Shown here in pieces: positions 16,691 to 25,432 of a DNA stretch of 64,000 nt. Every line of letters begins with the position of its first letter. Within the stretch, counting starts at the first letter, position 1. The notes beneath the pieces were generated by a model. That model worked only from the letters and a program-made list of their open reading frames with translations, made no database searches and had not been told where the DNA came from. The stretch is from Streptomyces sp. NBC_00457 (lineage in GTDB: Bacteria > Actinomycetota > Actinomycetes > Streptomycetales > Streptomycetaceae). The DNA lies in contig NZ_CP107905.1 in NCBI RefSeq assembly GCF_036014015.1, forward strand, positions 1,116,001 through 1,180,000, given 5' to 3'. The position numbers and the translations under genes were made by a program.

Positions 16691-17508
16691 ACGCGGGTGG
16701 CGGTGGCCTCGAAGATACGGGAGCGGTCGCTCGGGTCCGTCAACTCCTTTGCCGCCGACAGCACTTCACCGTAGGTCGCCGCCAGTGTGCACACCGGCCA
16801 GTCCGAGCCGAACATCAGGCGGTCCGGGCCGAAGGCGTCGAGGACGGTGTCGGCGTACGGGCGCAGGTCGTCGACCGTCCAGGACCTCGGGTCGGCCTCG
16901 GTGACCATGCCGGAGAGCTTGCAGACCGTGTTGGGCCGTGCGGCGAGGGTGCGGACGGCGCTCGCCCAGGGTTCCTGTCGGCCGGAGGCGATGGGGGGTT
17001 TGCCGAGGTGGTCCAGGACGAAGGTGAGGTCCGGGTGGTCCGCGGCGGCCTTGGCGCAGGCGGGCAGTTGGTGGGGCAGGACGACGAGGTCGTAGACGAG
17101 GCCCGCGTCGGCGACGGCGGCGAGTCCACGGCGGACGTCGGGACGCAGCAGCCACTCGGGGTCGGGTTCGCCCTGGACCTGGTGGCGGATGCCCTTCAGG
17201 TGGTCGCCGCCGGGGAGTTCACGCAGCCGTGCCAGCTCGTCGGCGACGTCCGGGCGGGTGAGGTCGGTCCAGCCGACGACCGCGCCGATCAGGTCGTGCG
17301 CGGCGGCGAGGGCGAGGAACTCCGGGGTCTCGTCGGGCACGGTGACCGTCTGGACGAGGACGGTACGGTCCACTCCTGTGGCCCGCGCCTCGGGTTCCAG
17401 GTCGGCGACGCCGAAGTTCCGCCGAATCGGCCGCAGTTCGTCTCCGGTGATCCAGTCCTGGTCGCGTACGGAGAGGTCCCAGACATGGTGGTGGGCGTCG
17501 ACGGTCAC
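16678..17508 (-). CDS. Amidohydrolase-family sugar lactonase (L-fuconolactone hydrolase type)
   Basis: A 276-residue TIM-barrel hydrolase. The opening VDAHHHVWD and closing MFGSDWPVC (Asp on the last strand) mark the amidohydrolase-2 family that includes L-fuconolactone and L-rhamnono-lactone hydrolases. The proposed step is L-fucono-1,4-lactone to L-fuconate in the cytosol. GTG 17508 is chosen: it overlaps the mutarotase stop as GTGA and follows GGGAG. It is the last gene of the eight-gene operon, next to the fuconate dehydratase genes, which supports the substrate assignment. The 3' end overlaps the convergent LMF gene by 13 bases. Confidence 0.88.
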   Translation of the reverse strand: MTVDAHHHVWDLSVRDQDWITGDELRPIRRNFGVADLEPEARATGVDRTVLVQTVTVPDETPEFLALAAAHDLIGAVVGWTDLTRPDVADELARLRELPGGDHLKGIRHQVQGEPDPEWLLRPDVRRGLAAVADAGLVYDLVVLPHQLPACAKAAADHPDLTFVLDHLGKPPIASGRQEPWASAVRTLAARPNTVCKLSGMVTEADPRSWTVDDLRPYADTVLDAFGPDRLMFGSDWPVCTLAATYGEVLSAAKELTDPSDRSRIFEATATRVYDL

Positions 17509-17819
17509 GGCAGCTCCCATACGACGGGCAGGCCCGCGTCGGCTCCCTCGCCGCTGTAGTCGTGCACCACGTCGAGGAGTTCCGCCATCCGCGCCTGCCA
17601 GGCGACGTTGACCGGCAGCTGCTCCAGCTCGGCGAGGAGCCGGGCGTAGTCCGCGCACTCCAGGACGTGGAAGAGGTCGGTGCCACTGCGCCAGATCGTC
17701 CAGGAGGTGGCGCCGGCGGCGCGGATGGCGTCCGTCAGCTCTTTGGGGACCTCGCGGTGCGCGGCCTCGTATTCCGCGACCCGGTCCGCGCGGACCTTGG
17801 TGTGCAGGGCGACTCTCAT
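17505..17819 (-). CDS. L-rhamnose/L-fucose mutarotase (PF05336)
   Basis: A 104-residue ferredoxin-like enzyme, the normal family size. The family signature is visible from MRVALHTKVRADRVAEYEAA through SWTIWRSGTDLFHVLECADY to VNVAWQARMAELLDV. It would interconvert alpha and beta anomers so that the dehydrogenase gets the right form. The ATG overlaps the aldo/keto reductase stop as ATGA. RhaM-type and fucose-type members look alike, so the sugar is inferred from the fuconate pathway neighbours. Confidence 0.9.
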   Translation of the reverse strand: MRVALHTKVRADRVAEYEAAHREVPKELTDAIRAAGATSWTIWRSGTDLFHVLECADYARLLAELEQLPVNVAWQARMAELLDVVHDYSGEGADAGLPVVWELP

Positions 17820-18817
17820 TGCGGCTCCTCGTCGGACAGCAGGCCGGTCTCTCTCAGCTCCCGCCAGAACGCCTCCGGCACCTGAGACGCGAACTGCTCG
17901 GCGCAGTCCCGGACTTCGGCCGCCGACCGCGCGCCGACGAGGACGCTCGCGACGGCCGGGTGCGCGGCGCAGTAGGCGAGGGCGGCGGCCCGCAGGGTGA
18001 TGCCGTGGCGGTCGGCGACGGACCGCATGCGCAGGGCGCGGTCCAGCATCTCCTGTGGTGGCCGGTCGTAGTTGTACGTCGATTCCGGCCTCGGATCCGC
18101 CAGCAGGCCGGAGTTGAAGGCGCCGCCGATGACGACGGACGTGCCGCGGTCCACGGCGGCGGGCAGCAGTTCGGTGAGCGCGCTCTGGTCGAGCAGCGTG
18201 TAGCGGCCGGCGCACAGCACCACGTCGACGTCCGTGTCGCGGACGAAGCGGGTCAGCATGCCGGCCTGGTTCATGCCGGCTCCGATGGCGCCGACGACGC
18301 CTTCGGAGCGCAGCTTCTCCAGCGCCGGGTAGCCCTCGTGAAAGGCCTGTTCGGCGTGGTCGTCGGGGTCGTGGAGGTAGACGACGTCGACGCGGTCGAG
18401 GCCGAGCCGTTCCAGGCTGGCGTCGAGGGTGCGTCGTATGCCGTCGGCGCTGAAGTCCCAGACGCGGCGGTGGGAGGCGGGTACGGCGAAGCCGTGGGCG
18501 AGGTCGTCTCTCGGGGTGTCGACCGGTTCCAGGCGGCGGCCGACCTTCGTCGAGATCGTGTACGCGTCCCGTGGGTGCTCGCGCAGGGCGGCGCCCAGGC
18601 GGCGTTCGGACAGGCCGAGGCCGTAGTGCGGGGCGGTGTCGAAGTAGCGGATGCCCTGCTGCCAGGCGGCGGCGACGGTTTCGTGCGCCTGCTCGTCCGT
18701 GACCTCGGTGAACAGGTTGCCGATCGCGGCGGCGCCGAGGGCGAGCGGGCTGACCTCGACGCCGCTCCCGCCGAGGGTGTTCACCGGCCGCCCGCCGGGC
18801 GCAACCGGGGTGCTCAC
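17816..18817 (-). CDS. Aldo/keto reductase, likely L-fucose (D-threo-aldose) 1-dehydrogenase
   Basis: A 333-residue AKR. The catalytic tetrad is readable: D and Y in YFDTAPHYGLGLSERRLG, K in STKVGR, and H in VVYLHDPDD. FDTAPHYGLGLSERR is the signature seen in D-threo-aldose 1-dehydrogenases, which oxidise L-fucose to L-fuconolactone with NAD(P)+. GTG 18817 overlaps the SDR stop as GTGA. It is placed as the first oxidation step of the pathway. The alternative is that it serves another deoxysugar, such as L-galactose or D-arabinose. Confidence 0.88.
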   Translation of the reverse strand: MSTPVAPGGRPVNTLGGSGVEVSPLALGAAAIGNLFTEVTDEQAHETVAAAWQQGIRYFDTAPHYGLGLSERRLGAALREHPRDAYTISTKVGRRLEPVDTPRDDLAHGFAVPASHRRVWDFSADGIRRTLDASLERLGLDRVDVVYLHDPDDHAEQAFHEGYPALEKLRSEGVVGAIGAGMNQAGMLTRFVRDTDVDVVLCAGRYTLLDQSALTELLPAAVDRGTSVVIGGAFNSGLLADPRPESTYNYDRPPQEMLDRALRMRSVADRHGITLRAAALAYCAAHPAVASVLVGARSAAEVRDCAEQFASQVPEAFWRELRETGLLSDEEPQ

Positions 18818-19569
18818 TGGCCCGCCGGGCGCAGGCGCAGGCCCTGCATGCCGCCGTCGACGGCCAGGGCCGTGCCGGTGGTGGCGCCGGAGAGGGGGCT
18901 CGCCAAGTAGGCGATGGCGCCCGCGACTTCGGCCGCGCTGACCAGGCGGCCGGTGGGCTGGCGGGCCTCCAGGGCGGCGCGTTCGGCGGCCGGGTCGGCG
19001 GCGGCGCCGAGGAGGCGGCCGACCCACGGGGTGTCCACGGTGCCGGGGTTGACGCAGTTGACGCGGATGCCCTCGCGGACGTGGTCGGCGGCCATGGCGA
19101 GGGTGAGGGAGTACACGGCTCCCTTGGTCGCGCTGTACAGGGCGCGTTGCGGGAGTCCCGCGGTGGCGGCGATGGAGCAGGTGTTGACGATCGCGGCGTG
19201 GGAGGACTCGCGCAGGTGCGGGAGGGCGGCGCGGGCGGCGCGGACCATGCCGACGACGTTGACGTCCATCACGCGGTGCCATTCGGCGTCGTCGTTGTCC
19301 TCGACGGTGCCCTGGGCGCCGATGCCCGCGTTGTTGATCAGGATGTCGAGGCCGCCGAGTTCGGCGACGGCGGCGGCGACGGCCTCGCGGACGGAGGCGT
19401 CGTCGGTGACGTCGGCGCGGTGGGCGAGCAGCGGCTTCTCCACGGAGGACGGGTCCAGGTCCAGGACGGCGACCTGGGCGCCGCGCGCGGCCAGGAGTTC
19501 CGCGGTGGCCCGGCCGATGCCGGAGGCACCACCCGTCACCAGGGCCCTCAGTCCCTCGAAGTCGCTCAT
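18814..19569 (-). CDS. Short-chain dehydrogenase, likely 2-keto-3-deoxy-L-fuconate dehydrogenase
   Basis: A 251-residue classical SDR. The cofactor motif is TGGASGIG (near residues 12-19), with NNAG in the middle. The catalytic residues are S in NTCSIAAT and YSATK. The sequence ends [14 protein letters not shown]. An acidic residue after strand 2 (VLDLDPSS) favours NAD+. In the non-phosphorylative fucose route an SDR oxidises 2-keto-3-deoxy-L-fuconate to the 2,4-diketo acid, and the adjacent dehydratase makes that substrate. It could instead be the fucose dehydrogenase, with the AKR doing the other oxidation. The ATG overlaps the dehydratase stop (ATGA). Confidence 0.9.
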   Translation of the reverse strand: MSDFEGLRALVTGGASGIGRATAELLAARGAQVAVLDLDPSSVEKPLLAHRADVTDDASVREAVAAAVAELGGLDILINNAGIGAQGTVEDNDDAEWHRVMDVNVVGMVRAARAALPHLRESSHAAIVNTCSIAATAGLPQRALYSATKGAVYSLTLAMAADHVREGIRVNCVNPGTVDTPWVGRLLGAAADPAAERAALEARQPTGRLVSAAEVAGAIAYLASPLSGATTGTALAVDGGMQGLRLRPAGQ

Positions 19570-20918
19570 GCCGCCTGCCCCTTCTGCTGCGTCTGGAGGT
19601 CGGCGGCCCAGAAGGCGCCGCCGGGGAACGTGTACCGGGCGATGGACTCGGGCCGCATGTCCGCGGAGAAGCCCGGTGCGCTGGGTGCCGTGTAGTGACC
19701 GTCGCGGATCACCACCGGGGCGAGGAAGTGGTCGTGCAGATGGTCGACGTACTCGATGACGCGGTCGTCGGTGGTGCCGGTGACGGCGACGTAGTCGAAC
19801 ATCGAGAGGTGCTGGACGAGTTCGCACAGGCCGACGCCGCCCGCGTGCGGGCAGACCGGCACGCCGAACTTGGCGGCGAGCAGCAGGATCGCGAGGTTCT
19901 CGTTGACGCCGGCGACGCGGGCCGCGTCGATCTGGACGACGTCGATCGCGCCGGCCTGGAGCAGCTGCTTGAAGACGACCCGGTTCTGGACGTGCTCCCC
20001 GGTGGCGACCTTCACCGGGGTCACGGCCTTGCGGATCGCGGCGTGCCCGAGGATGTCGTCGGGGCTGGTGGGCTCCTCGATCCAGTACGGGTCGAACTCG
20101 GCGAGGGCCTTGGTCCAGCGGATCGCCTCGTCGACGTCCCAGCGCTGGTTGGCGTCGATCGCCATGCGGATGTCCGGGCCGATCACGGACCGGGCGACCC
20201 GGCAGCGCCGGATGTCGTCCTCCAGATCGGCGCCGACCTTCAGCTTGATCTGCCGGAAGCCGTCGGCGACCGCCTCGGCGGCGAGCCGGGTGAGCTTGTC
20301 GTCGTCGTAGCCGAGCCAGCCGGCGGAGGTGGTGTAGGCGGGGTAGCCGTGCTCCAGGAGCCGGGCTCTGCGGTCCTCGGCGCCGTCCCGGCCGCGTCGG
20401 AGAAGGGTCAGCGCCTCCTCGGGGGTGAGCGCGTCGGTGAGGTAGCGGAAGTCGATCTGGCCGACCAGCCACTCGGGGTCGGCGTCGGCGAGGAACTGCC
20501 ACAGCGGCTTGCCCGCCCGCTTGGCGGCGAGGTCCCACACGGCGTTGGTCACCGCGCCGATCGCCATGTGCATCACGCCCTTCTCGGGCCCGAGCCAGCG
20601 CAGTTGGCTGTCGCCGATCAGATCCCGGAACAGCACTCCGGGGTCGGCGCACACCTCGTCCACGGACCGTCCGACCACATGATGGCGCAGTGCGTGGATC
20701 GCGGCGACCTGGACCTCGTTGCCCCGCCCGATGGTGAAGGTGAAACCGTGCCCCTCAGAACCATCCTCGGCGTCTGTGCGCAGCACGACGTACGCGGCCG
20801 AGTAGTCGGGGTCCGGGTTCATCGCGTCGGAGCCGTCGAGCTCCCGCGAGGTGGGGAAACGGATGTCATAGGTGTCGAGCGCGGAGATACGTGAAGAGGG
20901 GTCGGGCGTCTGGGACAC
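19566..20918 (-). CDS. L-fuconate dehydratase (enolase superfamily)
   Basis: A 450-residue enolase-superfamily acid-sugar dehydratase, about the usual 430-445 residues of FucD. It opens [20 protein letters not shown] with [16 protein letters not shown] next, a block seen in L-fuconate dehydratases. The catalytic KxK is QIKLKVG, the Mg ligands are [18 protein letters not shown] and ATGEHVQN, and the partner His is PHAGGVG. It converts L-fuconate to 2-keto-3-deoxy-L-fuconate. GTG 20918 follows GAAAGG, 37 bp after the permease stop, so it is probably read from the transporter promoter. Confidence 0.93.
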   Translation of the reverse strand: MSQTPDPSSRISALDTYDIRFPTSRELDGSDAMNPDPDYSAAYVVLRTDAEDGSEGHGFTFTIGRGNEVQVAAIHALRHHVVGRSVDEVCADPGVLFRDLIGDSQLRWLGPEKGVMHMAIGAVTNAVWDLAAKRAGKPLWQFLADADPEWLVGQIDFRYLTDALTPEEALTLLRRGRDGAEDRRARLLEHGYPAYTTSAGWLGYDDDKLTRLAAEAVADGFRQIKLKVGADLEDDIRRCRVARSVIGPDIRMAIDANQRWDVDEAIRWTKALAEFDPYWIEEPTSPDDILGHAAIRKAVTPVKVATGEHVQNRVVFKQLLQAGAIDVVQIDAARVAGVNENLAILLLAAKFGVPVCPHAGGVGLCELVQHLSMFDYVAVTGTTDDRVIEYVDHLHDHFLAPVVIRDGHYTAPSAPGFSADMRPESIARYTFPGGAFWAADLQTQQKGQAA

Positions 20919-20955
20919 AGAGGGCCTTTCGGTGGCTGGCGGGGAACAACGCTGG

Positions 20956-21981
20956 TCAGTCCTGGGCGCGGCCCGTCGTGACGCGGGCGATCATGAGGGC
21001 GACGAGGATGATTCCGCCGTAGATGGCCTGGATCCAGAAGGACGGCACCTGGGCGAGGGTGAGCAGGTTCTGTACGACGCCCAGGAGCAGTACGCCGGTC
21101 AGGGCGCCGAACATGGTGCCCTTGCCGCCGTCCAGGCTGATGCCGCCGATCACCGCCGCCGCGAACACGGTGAAGATCATGTTGTTGCCCTGGTTGGCGC
21201 TGATCGCGCCGACGTAGCCGGTCTGCATGATCCCGCCGACCGCCGCCAGCACACCCGCGACGACGAACACGCCGAGCATCACGCGCTCGACCCGGATACC
21301 GGCCGCCCGGGCCGCGTCCGCGTTGCCGCCGATGGCGTACAGCGCGCGCCCGATGCGGTGGTACTTCAGCACCAGCCCGGCGACCGCGAAGGCGACGGCG
21401 GCCAGCCACACCGACATCGGGACGTTGAGGAAGGTCGTCGTCGCGAGGGAGTAGAAGCTGTCGGGCATCCCGAACAGCGTCTTGCCCTTGGTCGCGCCGA
21501 CCAGCAGACCACGCAGCACGATCAGCATCGCCAGCGTCACGATGAACGCGTTCAGCCGGAACTTCACGACCAGGATCCCGTTGAACCCGCCGATCGCCGC
21601 ACCGACCACCAGGACCGCCAGCAGGGACAGCGCGGCCGGGAATTCGGTGCCCCAGCCGGACTGCGCGACGGGCAGCACGAGCAGCGCTCCGACGGCGGGC
21701 GCGATACCGACGACGGACTCCAGCGACAGGTCGAACTTGCCGGTGATCAGCACCAGCGACTCGGCCAGCACCACCATCGCGAGCGCGGCCGAGGCGCCGA
21801 GGATCGAGATCAGGTTGCGCTCGGTGAGGAACGAGTCGTTGACCACCGCGCCGAGCACCATGAGCAGCAACAGGGCCGGTACGAGGGCCAGTTCGCGGGC
21901 GCGACGCAGCAGCACCGTGCGGGCCGCCCCGGCCTCGGGCACCCGCGGCAGCTTCACCGGCGGAGCCTTGGTGTCAGCCAT
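20956..21981 (-). CDS. Sugar ABC transporter permease (RbsC type)
   Basis: A 341-residue permease of the BPD_transp_2 (ribose/branched-chain) class with about nine or ten TM helices. Family landmarks are [32 protein letters not shown] and [20 protein letters not shown], plus the closing [20 protein letters not shown]. It forms the channel of the importer with the preceding ATPase gene, whose stop it overlaps by 8 bases. The likely substrate is L-fucose or a related free sugar, judged only from the catabolic genes behind it. Confidence 0.92.
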   Translation of the reverse strand: MADTKAPPVKLPRVPEAGAARTVLLRRARELALVPALLLLMVLGAVVNDSFLTERNLISILGASAALAMVVLAESLVLITGKFDLSLESVVGIAPAVGALLVLPVAQSGWGTEFPAALSLLAVLVVGAAIGGFNGILVVKFRLNAFIVTLAMLIVLRGLLVGATKGKTLFGMPDSFYSLATTTFLNVPMSVWLAAVAFAVAGLVLKYHRIGRALYAIGGNADAARAAGIRVERVMLGVFVVAGVLAAVGGIMQTGYVGAISANQGNNMIFTVFAAAVIGGISLDGGKGTMFGALTGVLLLGVVQNLLTLAQVPSFWIQAIYGGIILVALMIARVTTGRAQD

Positions 21982-23473
21982 GGTCCACTCCTTCGATGGA
22001 GGCGATCAGCTCGTGGTCGCGCCAGCCCGCCGGGTGCTCGGCGACGACACGGCCGTGGAAGAGGACGAGGACGCGGTCGCAGCGCCGCAGGTCGTCGAGT
22101 TCGTCGGAGACGACCAGCACGGCGGTGCCGTCCTCGCGGGCGCTGTCCATCCGGGCCAGCAGGGACTCCTTGGACTTCACGTCGACGCCCGCGGTGGGGT
22201 TGATGAGGACCAGGAGTCTGGGGTCGGAGGCGAGGGCGCGGGCCATGACGACCTTCTGCGCGTTGCCGCCGGACAGGTCGGAGACGGGCTGGTCGGGGCC
22301 CTCGGTGTGGATGTCGAGGCGGTCGATGAGAGCGGTCGCGAAACCGCGCTTGCGGTCGGTGCCGACGAAGCCGTACCGGCCGAGCCGGTTCAGGACGCTC
22401 ATGGTGGCGTTGTCGCCGACGGTCATGCCGGCGACCAGGCCCTGCTCATGCCGGTCCCGCGGCACACAGCCGACGCCCGCCTTCAGGGCAGCCTGCACAT
22501 CGCCGAACGGGAGCCGCTCCCCGTCCAGTCGGGCACTCCCGCCCGTCGGGGTGTGCAGTCCCGCGAAGGACTCGGCGAGTTCGACCTTGCCGCTGCCGCT
22601 GATGCCGGCCAGTCCGACGACCTCGCCGCGGCGGACGGTGAGGTCGATGTTCCGGTACGCCGGGGAGGTGAGCCCGCGGGCTTCGAGGAGAACGGGGGCG
22701 TCGTGGTCGACGTCCCTGGGGTCCACGGCCTGTTCGGCGATGGTCTCGATGGACTCCCCCGCCATGGCCTCCACCAGGGCCTGCCGCGGGAGTTCGGCGA
22801 CCGGGGCCGTGGTGATCCAGCGGGCGTCACGCAGCACGGTGACGGTCTGGCAGACCTCGTAGACCTCCTGGAGGTGGTGCGAGATGAACAGGAAGGTGAC
22901 GCCGGAGTCCTGGAGTGCGCGCATGCGGGTGAAGAGCCGCTCGATCTCACGGTTGTCGAGCTGGGCGGTGGGTTCGTCGAGCACGATGAACCGGGCGCCG
23001 AAGCTCAACGCGCGGGCGATCTCCACCATTTGGCGGTCCTCGACCTTGAGGTCGGCGGTGCGGGCCTCGGGGTCGACGCGCACGTCCCAGGTGTCGAGGA
23101 GCGCGGCGGCCTCGGACCTGAGCGTGCGCCAGCTGATGAAACCGCGCTGCAAGGGCTGCCGGTTGATGAACAGGTTCTCGGCGACGGTCAGCTCGGGGAC
23201 GACCGTGGGCTTCTGGTAGACGCAGGCCACCTTGCGGCGCCAGGCGTCCCGGTCGGCGAGCGGGGGTGCGGGTTCGCCGTCGAAGCGGACCGTGCCCTCG
23301 TCGGCGGGCTGGAGGCCGGTGAGGATGTTCACCAGGGTGGACTTTCCGGCGCCGTTGCGGCCGACGAGGCCGTGGGACTCGCCGGGGAACACAGTGAGTT
23401 GGCCTTCGTACAGGGCGGTGGTGGGGCCGTATCGCTTGGTGATGCCACGCGCCTCGACAAGTGGGGTGCTCAT
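21974..23473 (-). CDS. Sugar ABC transporter ATP-binding protein with two ATPase domains (RbsA type)
   Basis: A 499-residue protein with two fused ABC domains, as expected for RbsA. The first has an intact Walker A (GRNGAGKST near 38), the signature VEDRQMVEIARAL and Walker B FIVLDEPTAQLD. The second has the usual degenerate Walker A (GISGSGKVEL), signature LSGGNAQKVVMARAL and LLVLINPTAGVD, where the catalytic Glu position is Asn. It powers import with the adjacent permease and binding protein. The ATG overlaps the binding-protein stop (ATGA). Confidence 0.94.
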   Translation of the reverse strand: MSTPLVEARGITKRYGPTTALYEGQLTVFPGESHGLVGRNGAGKSTLVNILTGLQPADEGTVRFDGEPAPPLADRDAWRRKVACVYQKPTVVPELTVAENLFINRQPLQRGFISWRTLRSEAAALLDTWDVRVDPEARTADLKVEDRQMVEIARALSFGARFIVLDEPTAQLDNREIERLFTRMRALQDSGVTFLFISHHLQEVYEVCQTVTVLRDARWITTAPVAELPRQALVEAMAGESIETIAEQAVDPRDVDHDAPVLLEARGLTSPAYRNIDLTVRRGEVVGLAGISGSGKVELAESFAGLHTPTGGSARLDGERLPFGDVQAALKAGVGCVPRDRHEQGLVAGMTVGDNATMSVLNRLGRYGFVGTDRKRGFATALIDRLDIHTEGPDQPVSDLSGGNAQKVVMARALASDPRLLVLINPTAGVDVKSKESLLARMDSAREDGTAVLVVSDELDDLRRCDRVLVLFHGRVVAEHPAGWRDHELIASIEGVDHG

Positions 23474-24549
23474 CCGACCGTGTTGCCCCACAGCTCGGGG
23501 TCGTCGACGTTCTCCTTGGTGACCAGCGGCGCGGGCAGCTGGTCCTCGAGGATGCCGCTGGGCAGCTTGACGATCTCGGAACCGTGGTCCGTCGGGCCCG
23601 GCTTGAAGGTCTTCCCCTCCATCGCCGCTTTGATGTAGTACATGCCGTACTTGGCGTACAGGTCGGCGGGCTGGGAGACGGTGGCGTCGATCTCGCCCTT
23701 GCGGATGGCGTCGTACTCCTGCGGGATGCCGTCGTTGGAGACGATCGTGATGTGGCCCGCCTGGCCCGTCTTCTTCAGCATGCCCTTGGACTTCAGGGTC
23801 TGGAGCGTGGGCGCGAGGTAGACGCCGCCCGCCTGCATGTAGATGCCCTTGATGTCGGGGTTGGCGTTCAGCAGCGTGTCGAGCTTGGAGGCCGCCGTGT
23901 CCGACTCCCACTTGGCCGGTATCTCCAGGACCTTCAGCTTCGGGTACTTCGTCTTGACGCAGTCGCGGAACGCCTCCGAGCGGTCACGGCCGTTGACCGA
24001 GGCGAGGTCGCCCATGATCTGTACGACCTTGCCGGACGGGATCTGCTTGCCGAGGTACTCGCAGGCCTTCTCGCCGTACGCGACGTTGTTGGCACGGACG
24101 ACCATGGCGACCTTGCCCTTCTCGGGCGCCACGTCGACGGCGACCACGGGCACGCCCTTGCGCTCGGCCTGGTCGAGCCCGGCCTCGATGGCGGCGCTGT
24201 CCAGCGGGGCCACGACCACGCCCTTCACGCCCTGGTTGAGCTGGTTGTTGATGTCGGTGATCTGCTGGGAGGGATCGCTGTTGGAGTTGACCGTCTTCAG
24301 CGCCTCCACCCCTTCGGACTTGGCCATCTTCGGTACGTAGTCGTTGTACGACTGCCAGAACGGCGAGGTCAGCAGGGGCAGGATCACCCCGACCTTGCCG
24401 GTGCCGCCGGCTCCCGCACTCGCGGACCCGGTGTCCTTGGTGCTGCCGCATGCCGTGAGCGCGAGGGCGCCGCAGACGGCAACCGCCGCCGCGCGCACCA
24501 TCCGCGGGGAGACCCGCCACCGTTCGTTCCGCACAGATCCGTCGGCCAT
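23470..24549 (-). CDS. Sugar-binding lipoprotein of the fucose-type ABC importer
   Basis: A 359-residue Peripla_BP_4 (RbsB-type) protein. The signal AVCGALALTACGS carries a lipobox with the lipidated cysteine near residue 34. The mature protein starts VGVILPLLTSPFWQSYND and later has NNQLNQGVKGVVVAPLDS and GIYMQAGGVYLAPTLQ, the hinge strands of a two-lobed binding protein. It should capture a monosaccharide outside the membrane. It is the first gene of the eight-gene operon. A perfect FadR-type palindrome lies 110 bases upstream, between it and the divergent regulator. Confidence 0.92.
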   Translation of the reverse strand: MADGSVRNERWRVSPRMVRAAAVAVCGALALTACGSTKDTGSASAGAGGTGKVGVILPLLTSPFWQSYNDYVPKMAKSEGVEALKTVNSNSDPSQQITDINNQLNQGVKGVVVAPLDSAAIEAGLDQAERKGVPVVAVDVAPEKGKVAMVVRANNVAYGEKACEYLGKQIPSGKVVQIMGDLASVNGRDRSEAFRDCVKTKYPKLKVLEIPAKWESDTAASKLDTLLNANPDIKGIYMQAGGVYLAPTLQTLKSKGMLKKTGQAGHITIVSNDGIPQEYDAIRKGEIDATVSQPADLYAKYGMYYIKAAMEGKTFKPGPTDHGSEIVKLPSGILEDQLPAPLVTKENVDDPELWGNTVG

Positions 24550-24594
24550 TCTGCCAGCTCCTCATCGAGCGTGATCGAGCAGTTGCCCGCATAT

Positions 24595-24605
24595 TTATCA
24601 GACCA
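24595..24605. promoter_or_regulatory. Second, degenerate GntR/FadR-type half-palindrome
   Basis: TTATCAGACCA matches TNGTNNNACNA at seven of the eight conserved positions (A replaces G at position 3) and shares the GACCAC half-site of the perfect operator 54 bases away. It lies 46 bases before the binding-protein start, a good position for repression. Confidence 0.5.
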
Positions 24606-24657
24606 CTTCGGCCTGACAACACCCTCGCGCAGCAAATATTGCCGGTTTCCGGCCATA

Positions 24658-24670
24658 GTGGTCCGACCAC
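24658..24670. promoter_or_regulatory. Perfect GntR/FadR-type operator between regulator and fucose operon
   Basis: GTGGTCCGACCAC is a perfect 6-1-6 palindrome. Its core (24659-24669) fits the FadR-subfamily consensus TNGTNNNACNA exactly. It lies 45 bases before the regulator start and 109 before the operon start, so it could control both directions. The bound factor is presumably the adjacent FCD-domain GntR protein. Confidence 0.75.
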
Positions 24671-24714
24671 ATCGGAGATTAGACTGCGGGCGCACCGTCG
24701 ACAGGAGGAGTGGC

Positions 24715-25416
24715 GTGGACGAGACCGCCCCGCAGAAGGGCACGGTGACGCAGCGCGCCATCGAGCAGATCAAGGCGATGATCGGCGAGGGCCGCCTTGA
24801 GCCGGGCCAGCGGCTGCCGACCGAGCGCGATCTCGCGGTCCGGCTGGGCATCTCCCGCAGCTCGATGCGCGAGGCGATCCGCGCGCTCACGGTGCTCGGC
24901 GTCCTGGAGGCGCGGCACGGCTCCGGTATCTACGTCACCCAGCTCCAGGCCGGTGACCTGCTGGAGACGTTCGGGGTGGTCGCCGACCTCTCCCGCGGCC
25001 CGCGCCTGGTGGAGTTGCTGGAGGTCCGCCGCATCCTGGAGTCCACGGCGACCGCGCTGGCCGCCGCGCGCATCACCCCGGACCAGCTCGCCGAGGTGGA
25101 GAAGCACCTCACGGCGATGAACGCCACCGACGACCCCGACGAGATCCTCGCCCACGACCTCGCCTTCCACCGCGAGATCGCCGTCGCCGCCGGCAACGAC
25201 ACCATGGCCGCCATCCTGGAGGGCCTCTCCTCCCGCACCTTCCGCGCCCGTGTCTGGCGCGGCTACCAGGAAGAGGGCGCCTTCGCCCGCACCCGCCGCG
25301 AACACGCCGCGATCCACCGCGCCCTCGCCGCCCGCGACCCGGAGGCGGCACGGGCGGCGGCGGCCGCGCATGTGGGCGAGGTGGAGGAGTGGCTGCGGAC
25401 GCAGCTGCCCGACTGA
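24715..25416 (+). CDS. GntR-family (FadR/FCD subfamily) transcriptional regulator
   Basis: A 233-residue regulator. The winged helix (about 10-75) includes GQRLPTERDLAVRLGISRSS and REAIRALTVLGVLEARHGSG. The FCD effector domain (about 90-225) has the metal-binding Asp and His residues in DLAFHREIAVAAGN and REHAAIHRALAARD. FCD domains bind small carboxylates or sugar acids, so a fucose-pathway acid is a reasonable effector. The start is GTG 24715 behind AGGAGGAG. It is divergent from the eight-gene operon with the palindromic operator between them, and its 3' end converges on the GH38 gene. Confidence 0.92.
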   Translation: MDETAPQKGTVTQRAIEQIKAMIGEGRLEPGQRLPTERDLAVRLGISRSSMREAIRALTVLGVLEARHGSGIYVTQLQAGDLLETFGVVADLSRGPRLVELLEVRRILESTATALAAARITPDQLAEVEKHLTAMNATDDPDEILAHDLAFHREIAVAAGNDTMAAILEGLSSRTFRARVWRGYQEEGAFARTRREHAAIHRALAARDPEAARAAAAAHVGEVEEWLRTQLPD

Positions 25417-25432
25417 GCCCGCACCCATCGGG

